Assembly (NCBI GenBank): GCA_021775255.1
Contig: JAJFIA010000001.1
Location: forward strand, 496,001 to 560,000
DNA from: Roseovarius sp.
GTDB lineage: Bacteria; Pseudomonadota; Alphaproteobacteria; Rhodobacterales; Rhodobacteraceae
Length of the DNA: 64,000 bases
Direction of reading: 5' to 3'
A model generated the notes under the pieces. That model ran no database searches and was not told where the DNA came from. It saw only the letters and a list, made by a program, of their open reading frames with translations. Position numbers and translations under genes: made by a program. This document shows, one piece after another, positions 17,498-25,956 of this stretch (position 1 is its first letter; each line of letters starts with the position of its first letter).

Positions 17498-18484
17498 GTG
17501 CATATCATTGCCTTCCTTCTCCGCCGCGCCGTTCAGGCCGTGATCGTGATGTTCGTCATCTCGCTTATCGGCTTTTCCATTCAGGACAATCTTGGCGATC
17601 CGTTGCGAGAGCTGGTCGGTCAGTCGGTTTCCGAGGCCGAGCGCGATCTGATGCGCGAGGATATGGGCCTCAATGATCCCTTCCTCAGCCAATACGCCCG
17701 TTTTCTCGGCCATGCGGTGCAGGGCGATCTTGGCAATTCCTATTTCTTCAAACGCCCCGCCATTGCCGTGATCATGGATAAATTCCCCGCCACGTTTGAG
17801 CTGGTCCTCGGCTCGGTCCTGATCTTCCTCACCGTCTCGATCCCGGCGGGCATCTACTGCGCCATCCACCGCAATTCCTGGCTCACCCGTTTCATCATGT
17901 CGGCCTCGATCCTCGGCATTTCCGTGCCGGTGTTCCTCACCGCGATCTTCATGGTGTGGATTTTCGGGGTCGAGCTTGGCTGGCTCCCCGCATATGGTCG
18001 CGGCGCAACATATGAATTGCCCTGGGGCTGGGATACCGGCTTTCTCACCCTTGACGGGCTCAAACACCTGATCCTGCCCTGCGTTACCCTCAGCTCGATC
18101 ATGCTGCCGCTTTTCATCCGCCTGATCCGCGCCGAAATGATGGAGGCCATGGGCACCGATTACGTTCGTTTTGCCCGCGCCAAGGGCCTCAGCACAACCC
18201 GCGTGCGCTATGTCCATGCCTTTCGCAACACACTTTTACCGGTCGTTACGGTGGGCGGCCTCATGATCGGCACGCTCATCGCCTACACCATCCTCACCGA
18301 GACGGTCTTTCAATGGCCCGGTATGGGATTTTTGTTCCTTGAGGCGGTCAACCGCGTCGATACACCGCTGATCATCGCCTATATCATCGTCGTCGGCCTG
18401 ATCTTCGTGATCGTCAATACCATGGTCGATTTCATCTACACATTGATCAATCCAATGGTAAAACTGCCGGGGGCCAAAGCATGA
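17498..18484 (+). CDS. ABC transporter permease, DppB type
   Basis: A 328-aa inner-membrane permease with six predicted helices, starting with the usual LLRRAVQAVIVMFVISLIGFSI N-terminus of DppB/OppB/GsiC proteins. The EAA loop is near residue 220 (YVRFARAKGLSTTRVRYVHA). GTG start at 17498, behind a CAGGAA sequence. Its stop overlaps the next permease gene (ATGA). It forms the channel together with the DppC-type partner. Confidence 0.88.
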   Translation: MHIIAFLLRRAVQAVIVMFVISLIGFSIQDNLGDPLRELVGQSVSEAERDLMREDMGLNDPFLSQYARFLGHAVQGDLGNSYFFKRPAIAVIMDKFPATFELVLGSVLIFLTVSIPAGIYCAIHRNSWLTRFIMSASILGISVPVFLTAIFMVWIFGVELGWLPAYGRGATYELPWGWDTGFLTLDGLKHLILPCVTLSSIMLPLFIRLIRAEMMEAMGTDYVRFARAKGLSTTRVRYVHAFRNTLLPVVTVGGLMIGTLIAYTILTETVFQWPGMGFLFLEAVNRVDTPLIIAYIIVVGLIFVIVNTMVDFIYTLINPMVKLPGAKA

Positions 18485-19389
18485 TCACCTGGTCCGCCCT
18501 TCTCAAGCGTTTCATATCCGATCCGGTGGCGATCATCGCCGGTTTCGTATTGCTGCTGCTGATCCTGATGGCGGCTTTTGCCCCCCTGATTGCGCCACAA
18601 AATCCCTATGACCTGATGCAGATCGACGTGATGGACAGTGACATGCCCCCAAGCTGGAAACCCGGCGGCGATCCGCGTTTCTGGCTCGGCACCGATAGCC
18701 AGGGGCGTGGTGTGCTTTCCACCATCATGTACGGCACCGGCATCTCGTTGCTGATAGGCATCGGTGCGGTCATCGTGCAAGGCGTACTTGGCATCACATT
18801 AGGCCTCATCGCCGGTTATAAAGGCGGCTGGATCGACAGTTTCCTGATGCGCCTCGCCGATATTCAGATGTCGCTTTCCACCCTGATGATCGCCATCATC
18901 GTGCTGGCCCTGTTTCAGGCCGCGTTTGACCCAAGCGTTTACGCGGAATATGCGATTTTCATGCTGATCTTCATCATTGGCATTGCCGAATGGCCAAAAT
19001 TTGCCCGCACCGTGCGCGCCTCTGTACTGGGCGAGAAGAACAAGGAATATGTCGATGCCGCCCGCGTTATCGGCCTGCCCGCGCGCAAGGTGATGTGGGG
19101 CCATATCCTGCCCAATGCGATGACCCCGGTGCTGGTGATTTCAACCATTCAGGTGGCCGAAGCAATCATGACCGAGGCCGCCCTTTCCTTTCTCGGCCTT
19201 GGCATGCCGGTTAACAAACCTTCGCTTGGCTCACTCATCCGCTCGGGCTTTGAATACATCTTTTCCGGTTCCTGGTGGATCACCTTCTACCCCGCTCTCG
19301 TACTTATCGCGCTGATCCTCGCGCTCAATCTTCTGGGTGATTGGCTGCGCGATGTGATGAACCCGAAACTGCGCCGGGGGGATGAGTGA
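18481..19389 (+). CDS. ABC transporter permease, DppC type
   Basis: A 302-aa second permease subunit. The N-terminal helix is followed by an extracytoplasmic loop with FWLGTDSQGRGVLSTIMYGT, the DppC/OppC landmark; the EAA loop is YVDAARVIGLPARKVMWGHILP. Four-base overlap with the upstream permease gene and one-base overlap (TGATG) with the downstream ATPase gene indicate one mRNA. Confidence 0.88.
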   Translation: MITWSALLKRFISDPVAIIAGFVLLLLILMAAFAPLIAPQNPYDLMQIDVMDSDMPPSWKPGGDPRFWLGTDSQGRGVLSTIMYGTGISLLIGIGAVIVQGVLGITLGLIAGYKGGWIDSFLMRLADIQMSLSTLMIAIIVLALFQAAFDPSVYAEYAIFMLIFIIGIAEWPKFARTVRASVLGEKNKEYVDAARVIGLPARKVMWGHILPNAMTPVLVISTIQVAEAIMTEAALSFLGLGMPVNKPSLGSLIRSGFEYIFSGSWWITFYPALVLIALILALNLLGDWLRDVMNPKLRRGDE

Positions 19390-20360
19390 TGGCCCTGCTT
19401 GAAGTGACCGACCTGCATGTCGCCTTCCCCCGTGGCAAACACCATGAGGTCGAGGCCCTGCGCGGTGTTAGCCTCAGCTTAAAGAAAGGTGAACGCCTTG
19501 GAATCGTTGGCGAATCCGGCGCAGGTAAATCCATGCTCGCCTTTGCCATCCTCAACCTGATTGCCGAGCCGGGGCGCGTCAGCCAGGGCGCGATCCGCTT
19601 TGATGGGCAAAACCTGCTTGAGATGTCCGAGCACGACATTCGCGGCATCCGCGGCAACCGCATTTCAATGATTTTCCAGGATCCGATGGTCACGCTTAAC
19701 CCGGTGCTTACAATCGGAACGCAGATGGTCGAAACCCTCAAAGCCCACCGCAAAATCAGCACCCATGAGGCGCGCAGGCTCAGCATTGAAAAGTTAAAAT
19801 TGGTCGCCATCCCGTCGGCGGAATCGCGGCTCGATGCCTACCCGCATGAGCTTTCCGGTGGCTTGCGTCAGCGCGTCGTCATCGCCATCGCCCTTCTGAC
19901 CGACCCCGAGATCATCATCGCGGATGAGCCCACAACCGCCCTCGATGTGACCATTCAGGCCGAGATCATGGCCCTCATCCTGCAGCTCTGCCGCGATCGT
20001 GATATGGCGCTGATCCTGATCACCCACGATCTTGGTGTCGTCGCCGAGGTAACCGAGCGGTTGATGATCATGTACGCGGGGCTTTGCGTGGAAGAAGGCC
20101 CGACGCAACGCATCATCAACGCCCCCACCCACCCCTATTCTAATGGGTTGCTCAAGGCTCTGCCGCAAAATTCCGAGCGCGGACAGGATCTCTATCAGAT
20201 CCCCGGCTCAATGCCGCCCATCACCGCCCTTCCCTCGGGCTGCGCCTATCATCCGCGCTGCGAATTCGCGACCGAACGCTGCCATGTGAGCGCGCCGGAT
20301 CTTGTCAATGGCATCGCCTGCTTTCACCCCCTCAAAGCCGATGCAAAGGCCCCCGCATGA
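19389..20360 (+). CDS. ABC transporter ATP-binding protein, DppD type
   Basis: A 323-aa ATPase with Walker A GESGAGKS (residues 41-48), signature LSGGLRQRVVIAIAL, Walker B IIIADEPTTALDV and the switch histidine in ILITHD. The C-terminal oligopeptide domain includes the cysteine-bearing PSGCAYHPRCEFATERC segment. I take the ATG at 19389, overlapping the upstream TGA, rather than the GTG three bases earlier, because the GGGG ribosome site then has normal spacing. Works with the DppF-type ATPase that follows. Confidence 0.88.
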   Translation: MALLEVTDLHVAFPRGKHHEVEALRGVSLSLKKGERLGIVGESGAGKSMLAFAILNLIAEPGRVSQGAIRFDGQNLLEMSEHDIRGIRGNRISMIFQDPMVTLNPVLTIGTQMVETLKAHRKISTHEARRLSIEKLKLVAIPSAESRLDAYPHELSGGLRQRVVIAIALLTDPEIIIADEPTTALDVTIQAEIMALILQLCRDRDMALILITHDLGVVAEVTERLMIMYAGLCVEEGPTQRIINAPTHPYSNGLLKALPQNSERGQDLYQIPGSMPPITALPSGCAYHPRCEFATERCHVSAPDLVNGIACFHPLKADAKAPA

Positions 20361-21328
20361 ATGTGCCCATCATTGAAACCAAAAATGTAGAGATGCGGTT
20401 TGCGCTGCCCACGCATTTCCTCAGCCGGCAAAAGCCGGTGCTGCACGCCCTCTCCGGCGTCAGCATAGCCATTGAGCCGGGTGAAAGTTTCTGTGTCGTC
20501 GGCGAATCGGGCTGCGGCAAAACCACTTTGGGCCGCGCCATCATGGGCCTATTGACCCCTTCGGCAGGCGAGATTTACTTTCGCGGCACCCGCATTGATC
20601 AGTTGGATGAATCTGCCCGCAAACCGATCCGAGCCGACATGCAGATGGTGTTTCAAAATCCATACGCCTCGCTCAATCCCCGGCGCAACGTGTTTGACAC
20701 ATTGGCCGAACCAATCCGCCATCTGAAGCCCGAAATGAATCATGCCGAGATTCGCGCTCAGGTTGAAGATGTGCTTGATGCCACCGGCTGCGATCAAAGC
20801 TGGCAGCGCAAACTGCCGCATGAATTTTCCGGCGGTCAGCGTCAGCGCATCGCCATCGCCCGCGCTTTGGTCACCAACCCCGCCTTTATCGTGGCGGATG
20901 AGCCTATTTCGGCGCTTGATGTCTCGATTCAGGCGCAAATTCTCAATCTGCTTACCGATCTGCAGGAAACCCGCGGCCTCACCTATCTGTTCATCACTCA
21001 CGATCTTTCGGTGGTGAAGCATTTCGGCACCCGCGTCGCGGTGATGTATCTGGGGCAGGTGATGGAGCTGGCGCGCGCCGAAGATATTTTTGCCCGTCCT
21101 AAACACCCCTACACAAGGCTCTTGCTTGATGCGATCCCGAAACTCACCGGCGGCTCGTTCGACAAACCCCGCCAGCCCGGTGAATTGCCCGATCCGGTCA
21201 ACCCGCCCCCCGGCTGCCCCTTCGCGCCGCGCTGTTCCATGGTGCAGGACCGCTGCCGATCCGAGCGGCCAAAACTGCGCCCGATTGCCAACAGCGCAAC
21301 CCAAGCCGCCTGCCATTTCGCCGACTGA
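20357..21328 (+). CDS. ABC transporter ATP-binding protein, DppF type
   Basis: A 323-aa partner ATPase: Walker A GESGCGKT (residues 49-56), signature FSGGQRQRIAIARAL, Walker B FIVADEPISALDV, and a C-terminal oligopeptide domain with PPGCPFAPRCSMVQDRC. ATGA overlap with the preceding ATPase gene. Last gene of the transporter operon; it converges with modC across 90 bases that contain no clear terminator. Confidence 0.88.
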   Translation: MNVPIIETKNVEMRFALPTHFLSRQKPVLHALSGVSIAIEPGESFCVVGESGCGKTTLGRAIMGLLTPSAGEIYFRGTRIDQLDESARKPIRADMQMVFQNPYASLNPRRNVFDTLAEPIRHLKPEMNHAEIRAQVEDVLDATGCDQSWQRKLPHEFSGGQRQRIAIARALVTNPAFIVADEPISALDVSIQAQILNLLTDLQETRGLTYLFITHDLSVVKHFGTRVAVMYLGQVMELARAEDIFARPKHPYTRLLLDAIPKLTGGSFDKPRQPGELPDPVNPPPGCPFAPRCSMVQDRCRSERPKLRPIANSATQAACHFAD

Positions 21329-21418
21329 TTTTCGGAACGCTGAAATTTCACGGGTGTTTTTCCCAAACGGTCAGTGTCGAACAACAATTTTCCCACCCCC
21401 CGCGCAGGTCTGGCCGGA

Positions 21419-22510
21419 TCAGTTTTCAGATAATTTTTCCCCGATATTTCCCCGTGGAACAGCCGTGGCTTTAAGGATTGCAAAACAGTCCAGACCTGGT
21501 TTTATCCCCAGTTCCTCGGCCGCCTGTGCCGTGACCCGTGCCAACAAACGATCAGACCCGCATCGTAAAGATACCGCCGCACCCGGCCCATCCCCAAGCT
21601 TTATTGCCGTCACCTGAACCGGCAGAATATTGCGCGATGAAAGGCCAATGGGATGTTCAAGTGATAGAAGAATATCTTGCGCTAATATCCTGATTCTAAT
21701 TGTTTTTCCCACACCGGTAACGACGCCGGGAAGAACCAGCTCTCCCCCGCTTATTTGCAAACGACAAAGCCCGTCCGAGCCATGCTCAAGTACCTTGGCA
21801 CGCAAAATCGACCCGGCTTCACGCACCCCCACAAAGGGCATCGCTGCCGGATCGCTCAAAACATCTTCCGTTGGGCCTGACATCACGATTTTACCGCCCT
21901 GCAAAACGATCAGATCATCCGCCAGACGTGCCACTTCCGCCACCGAATGGCTGACATAGACGATTGGTATTTTTGCCCGGTCCCTGAGGCGCTCCAGATA
22001 GGGCAGGATCTCATCTTTGCGTGGCTCATCCAATGCTGCAAGTGGTTCATCCATAAGCAATAATCTGGGTTGCGACAATAAAGCCCGCGCAAGTGCAACC
22101 CGCTGTTTTTCTCCTCCCGACAGGGTGTTTGGGCGGCGAGAAAGCAGCGGTTCCAGGCCCAGCATTTGCACTACTTCATCAAGATTTCCACCAACCTTTG
22201 CAAAGCGTAACCCAAACCGGATATTGCCCTCAACGCTAAGATGAGGGAACAGGCGCCCATCCTGAAACACATAACCAATCCGGCGTTTGTGAGGCGCTGA
22301 GTTTAGCCCGGATGTGGCATCATAAAGCACCGTTTCATTCAACATTATACGCCCGGATAATGGATTAATTAATCCTGATATTGCATTGGTAATGCTTGAT
22401 TTTCCTGATCCGGATGGGCCAAATATTGCAGTTACTCCCGAACCGGTTCTAAAACTGACATCAAGCTCAAAATCCCCGGTTATATGGGTGATTGTCACCT
22501 CAAGGCTCAT
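21419..22510 (-). CDS. modC: Molybdate ABC transporter ATP-binding protein
   Basis: A 363-aa ATPase with Walker A GPSGSGKS (residues 31-38), signature LSGGEKQRVALARAL and Walker B LLLMDEPLAALDE. After about residue 290 there is a TOBE/Mop-like domain (LPVQVTAIKLGDGPGAAVSLRCGSD), typical of ModC and involved in oxyanion sensing. The start is the ATG at 22510, which overlaps the modB stop (ATGA). Terminal gene of modABC. Confidence 0.92.
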   Translation of the reverse strand: MSLEVTITHITGDFELDVSFRTGSGVTAIFGPSGSGKSSITNAISGLINPLSGRIMLNETVLYDATSGLNSAPHKRRIGYVFQDGRLFPHLSVEGNIRFGLRFAKVGGNLDEVVQMLGLEPLLSRRPNTLSGGEKQRVALARALLSQPRLLLMDEPLAALDEPRKDEILPYLERLRDRAKIPIVYVSHSVAEVARLADDLIVLQGGKIVMSGPTEDVLSDPAAMPFVGVREAGSILRAKVLEHGSDGLCRLQISGGELVLPGVVTGVGKTIRIRILAQDILLSLEHPIGLSSRNILPVQVTAIKLGDGPGAAVSLRCGSDRLLARVTAQAAEELGIKPGLDCFAILKATAVPRGNIGEKLSEN

Positions 22511-23196
22511 CTCTGGCCGATCCTTTCCGCCACCCGCCGCGCCAGCCATTCCGAGATCAGAACCGCCCCCAGGGCCACGAATAACGATAACCCCACCAGC
22601 CTAAGCGCCGATGCTTCCCCACCCGGCACCTGCAAAAAGGCGTAAATCGCCGAAGGCAGGGTCTGGGTCTGGCCCGGTATATTGGCCACGAATGTGATCG
22701 TCGCACCAAATTCCCCCATTGCCTTGGCAAAACCAAGCACTGCACCCGCAAGGATGCCGGGGGCGATAAGTGGCAGAGTTACAAAGATAAATCTGGCAGC
22801 AGGCCCGGCGCCAAGAGTGGCAGCGGCGGCCTCAAGCTTTGGATCTGCGGCCTCAATCGCCAGCCGTATGGCCCGCACCATCAAAGGGAATCCCATGATC
22901 GCCGCAGCCAACGCCGCACCGGTCCAGCGAAACGCCAGAACGATACCAAACCGCGCAAGGAATTCGCCAAATATCCCCGCGCGTCCGAACATTAACAACA
23001 GTATGTAACCCGTTACAACCGGGGGTAAAATCAGCGGCAGAAAAACCAGAGCATTGAGCAGGGATTTGCCCCAGAACTGCCGCCGCGCCAATAGCCATGC
23101 CACCAGTAATGCCAGCGGCAGGCTGAGGACCACCGCCCAGAAGGACACTTTCAGTGACAGGGCCAATGCCGCCCATTCCTCGGGTCTGAGGATCAT
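22507..23196 (-). CDS. modB: Molybdate ABC transporter permease
   Basis: A 229-aa permease with about five to six membrane helices. The family landmarks are PLILPPVVTGYILLLMFGR, the EAA loop AAATLGAGPAARFIFVTLP and the following FAKAMGEFGATITFVANIPG, a hallmark of ModB. Overlaps modA and modC by four bases each. Confidence 0.93.
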   Translation of the reverse strand: MILRPEEWAALALSLKVSFWAVVLSLPLALLVAWLLARRQFWGKSLLNALVFLPLILPPVVTGYILLLMFGRAGIFGEFLARFGIVLAFRWTGAALAAAIMGFPLMVRAIRLAIEAADPKLEAAAATLGAGPAARFIFVTLPLIAPGILAGAVLGFAKAMGEFGATITFVANIPGQTQTLPSAIYAFLQVPGGEASALRLVGLSLFVALGAVLISEWLARRVAERIGQR

Positions 23197-23942
23197 TGCG
23201 GGACTCCCAAAACTATGAACCCGTGTTTGGTGAATATTTCAAATGTTTGATTTGATTGCATGAAATCCAGAAAATCTGCCGCATTACCACCCTTCACAGC
23301 GGCCATCGGATAGGTAATGTCATCATGCAATTCAGGGGGAATTTGATAGATGATTGTGACACCGGGATCGGCCAGTGCATCACTGCCATAGACCACGCCC
23401 ATCGGTGCCTCGTGCCGCGAAACCAGAGCCAAGGCAGTGCGGACGTTTTCCGTCTCGGCCAGATACGGCTGCACCTTTTCCCAAAACCCAATGTTTTCAA
23501 GCCATTGGCGCGCATATATCCCGGCGGGAACACCCTGGGTCTGGCCAACGGCAAGCCGCCCGCCCGCCAGCCGTTTGAGCAGATCATCGGCAGATTTCGG
23601 GGTAAATTCAACCGCCCCGCGCGGTGCCACAACAACCAGGCTATTGCCCAGTAGGTCCACCCGGCTTTGCGGTACAATTGCACCCTGCTCTTCCAGCCAA
23701 TCCATCCATGCGTCATTCGCCAGAAATACAACATCCACCGGTGCGCCTTGCGCCACCTGACGCGCCAGAAGACCGCTGCCGCCATATGAGATGATGACCT
23801 CACCCGGATAAGCCATGGCGATTTCATCAAGCGCATCTTTCAATGAGGCGGCGGCAAAAATGGTGACGCTCTGCCCAGCCCAACTGATACAGGGCAGCGC
23901 AAACAGCATATAAACCGTTGCAAAAATTCGAAAAATGCTCAT
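23193..23942 (-). CDS. modA: Molybdate-binding periplasmic protein
   Basis: A 249-aa binding protein with a signal peptide (MSIFRIFATVYMLFALP..., cleavage near SWA-GQSV). The mature part begins VTIFAAASLKDALDEIA, the ModA signature; AAASL and the YGGSGLLARQV loop contribute oxyanion ligands. I place the start at 23942, where the signal peptide begins, not at the in-frame codon at 23996. It brings molybdate for bis-MGD cofactor synthesis, needed by NarG encoded 10 kb away. Confidence 0.92.
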   Translation of the reverse strand: MSIFRIFATVYMLFALPCISWAGQSVTIFAAASLKDALDEIAMAYPGEVIISYGGSGLLARQVAQGAPVDVVFLANDAWMDWLEEQGAIVPQSRVDLLGNSLVVVAPRGAVEFTPKSADDLLKRLAGGRLAVGQTQGVPAGIYARQWLENIGFWEKVQPYLAETENVRTALALVSRHEAPMGVVYGSDALADPGVTIIYQIPPELHDDITYPMAAVKGGNAADFLDFMQSNQTFEIFTKHGFIVLGVPQ

Positions 23943-24004
23943 GACCCGAATTATTTCAGTGTCCCATAGGCTGTACAAGCCCAAATGTCGCCGCAATATG
24001 TGGC

Positions 24005-24022
24005 TTGATTATGTCACATCAA
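24005..24022. promoter_or_regulatory. Inverted repeat upstream of modA
   Basis: TTGAT, eight bases (TATGTCAC), ATCAA, about 63 bases upstream of the modA start. The half-sites match FNR half-sites but the spacer is eight, not four, so it is not a normal FNR box. It also does not match the ModE consensus well. It may be an operator for modABC or for the divergent Nudix gene. Confidence 0.3.
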
Positions 24023-24148
24023 TACCAGATATAGAGGCAGAATTAGGGTTTATATAAAAGAAACTGGTATTTCTTTAAAAATTAATCATATTATTGAAGA
24101 TGTAGTGATATTGCAGAAGTAAAGAATAAAATCGACAGGCACACCCGG

Positions 24149-24625
24149 ATGACCCTTCAAAAGACCAAACAAACACCGATCAAGCTTCAGGACGCCGCAA
24201 AAAGCGACGTGCGCACGCAATTTGCCGCGTTGTGTTATCGGATTCATCAGGGTGAGGCGCAGATCTTGCTGATCACCGCCCGGCAATCGGGCCGCTGGAT
24301 CATTCCCAAGGGCTGGCCAATGGATGGCAAAACCCCTGGTGAAAGCGCCCTGGCGGAAGCCTGGGAAGAGGCCGGTGCCAAAGGCAAGGTCACGGGGCGC
24401 TCTTTGGGGCTGTTTTCCTATCACAAGGATATTGATACCAATCGGGAAATGCCATGTGTGGCAATGGTTTACCCTGTTAAAGTCAAATCACTGGCACGGA
24501 AATTCCCTGAAAAAATGCAGCGCAGGCGCCGATGGTTCAGCCCAAATAAAGCGGCGACAAAAGTTTCCGAACCCGAGCTTGCGCATATCCTGAGGGTGTT
24601 TGACCCGGAATTGCTACATCCCTAG
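24149..24625 (+). CDS. Nudix hydrolase (diphosphoinositol/dinucleoside polyphosphate type)
   Basis: A 158-aa Nudix protein. The Nudix box is GWPMDGKTPGESALAEAWEE followed by AGA, with the correct G-x5-E-x7-REUxEExGU spacing. The first glutamate is lysine and the REU arginine is alanine, while the catalytic EExG core is kept. The PKGWPMDGKTP context is typical of small alphaproteobacterial Nudix proteins related to diphosphoinositol polyphosphate or Ap4A hydrolases. Likely a housecleaning hydrolase; substrate not determined. Divergent from modA. Confidence 0.8.
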   Translation: MTLQKTKQTPIKLQDAAKSDVRTQFAALCYRIHQGEAQILLITARQSGRWIIPKGWPMDGKTPGESALAEAWEEAGAKGKVTGRSLGLFSYHKDIDTNREMPCVAMVYPVKVKSLARKFPEKMQRRRRWFSPNKAATKVSEPELAHILRVFDPELLHP

Positions 24626-24695
24626 AGACACAAATAATTACTTGTATGTTAAGGATTTAGCCCTAAATATCCGGCAGCTTGTAACAGGTATGACG

Positions 24696-25139
24696 ATGAT
24701 TCAATTCACCATCAAATGCGCAGAGGGTCATAGGGTTGACAGTTGGTTTCAATCGGCCGGGGCATTTGATAAATTGCTGGAGCGCGGGCTTGTAAGCTGT
24801 GCTGTTTGCGGTTCATCTGATGTCGAAAAGGCGATGATGGCACCGCGGATCGGGGATGGCAAAACGGACGCCAAACCGCAGGAAACATCCAGGAAAGCAT
24901 CACTCACCGCACCGGCAGACACGGCTGAAAAAGCCCTTGCCGAACTGAAGGCGCAGATTGAAAAAAATTCGGAATATGTCGGCATGAATTTTGCCCGCGA
25001 GGCACGCGATATGCATGACGGTAGCGCGCCTGAACGTGCGATTTACGGCGAAGCACGCCCCGAAGAGGCGCGCAGGCTGATCGAAGACGGGGTGCCTGTG
25101 GCCCCCTTGCCGTTTATCCCGGCCCGGAAATCAAACTGA
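24696..25139 (+). CDS. DUF1178 family zinc-ribbon-like protein
   Basis: A 147-aa DUF1178 protein. The N-terminus MIQFTIKCAEGHRVDSWFQS followed by SCAVCGSSDVEKAMMAPRI has paired cysteines (C-x-x-G-H and C-x-x-C) that look like a zinc ribbon. The C-terminal half is helical with the conserved FAREARDMHDG and RAIYGEA stretch. Start chosen at 24696 because ACAGG lies seven bases upstream; the ATG six bases earlier is too close. Function unknown. Confidence 0.8.
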   Translation: MIQFTIKCAEGHRVDSWFQSAGAFDKLLERGLVSCAVCGSSDVEKAMMAPRIGDGKTDAKPQETSRKASLTAPADTAEKALAELKAQIEKNSEYVGMNFAREARDMHDGSAPERAIYGEARPEEARRLIEDGVPVAPLPFIPARKSN

Positions 25140-25173
25140 CATCCCGCGCCGGATATTTCATTTCAAAAGCAGC

Positions 25174-25770
25174 CTATTCCGGCCATCCCCCGGCGCGCAT
25201 CTCTGCCGAGATCTCCAGCAGGATCTCATCACTTGTCAGCGGAGCGAATTGGCCAACCCCATGATTTGTCCGCAATAATGTGCTGGTGGCCTCGGCCCCT
25301 AGCCACGTGCCTTCGTAATATTCAAAGAAGCCGCCCATCGGGTGTGCGCCCTGAAACGTCCGCCTCAGATCAAGCGCCACTTCAACATTTGTATCCTTGA
25401 TCTTGAGATCGCCAATCAGCCGCATGGTATCGGCACCGGTCTGAAACGCACTTGTCGAGGTAAATGTGATGGTTGGATATGTCTCGACATCAAAGAAATC
25501 CGGGCCGGACAGGATTGCATCCAGATCCTCAACCCCGGTGTGCAGGCTGGTGGCGTCAATTTTGATATTGGCCTTGGTTGCCGCTGCATCCACGCCGTCA
25601 AAATCTATCGTGCCGGAAATATTTGTCCATTCCCCGCTTTGCCTAGTCAGCCCGGCGTGATTCCAGTAAAACCGCACCTCGGTATGGCCGGGATCCAAAA
25701 CATAGGTTTCCGCCATTGCGGCTGTGGATAATGCCATCAATGCTGTTGGTATCATTGCAAAATATTTCAT
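25174..25770 (-). CDS. YceI family periplasmic lipid-binding protein
   Basis: A 198-aa protein with a signal peptide (MKYFAMIPTALMALSTAAMA). The mature part starts TYVLDPGHTEVRFYWNHAGL, the YceI signature; the fold is a lipocalin-like beta barrel that binds polyisoprenoids. The family motif FDVETYPTITFTST is present. A GGAGGATGAG ribosome site precedes the ATG. A strong hairpin sits in its leader region (25797-25818). Divergent from the aspartokinase gene. Confidence 0.9.
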   Translation of the reverse strand: MKYFAMIPTALMALSTAAMAETYVLDPGHTEVRFYWNHAGLTRQSGEWTNISGTIDFDGVDAAATKANIKIDATSLHTGVEDLDAILSGPDFFDVETYPTITFTSTSAFQTGADTMRLIGDLKIKDTNVEVALDLRRTFQGAHPMGGFFEYYEGTWLGAEATSTLLRTNHGVGQFAPLTSDEILLEISAEMRAGGWPE

Positions 25771-25796
25771 CTCATCCTCCGTTAGTCACACAATAA

Positions 25797-25818
25797 ACCC
25801 GGGCCAGACTGCCCGGGT
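25797..25818 (-). other. Hairpin in the leader of the YceI gene
   Basis: Perfect 8-bp stem ACCCGGGC / GCCCGGGT with loop CAGACT. Read on the minus strand it is followed by TTTATTG, then the YceI ribosome site 20-odd bases on. It could be an attenuator-like terminator or an RNA-stability element in the 5' leader, or simply lie in the promoter. Confidence 0.45.
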
Positions 25819-25956
25819 AACCCGTAATCACCATAAATGACATATTATTCGCCTTCTTTGGATCACATTCACGTCACTGGAATGGAATTTCCAGCCCTTG
25901 CCCTGCCTGAGGGATCAGATTAAACCGCCCCTGACAGCTGGCTCAAGGACGTAGGA

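Noticed and set aside
21329..21418. Terminator between the DppF-type gene and modC
   Set aside because: Only a short AT palindrome TGAAATTTCA (21341-21350) is present, without a GC stem or T run.
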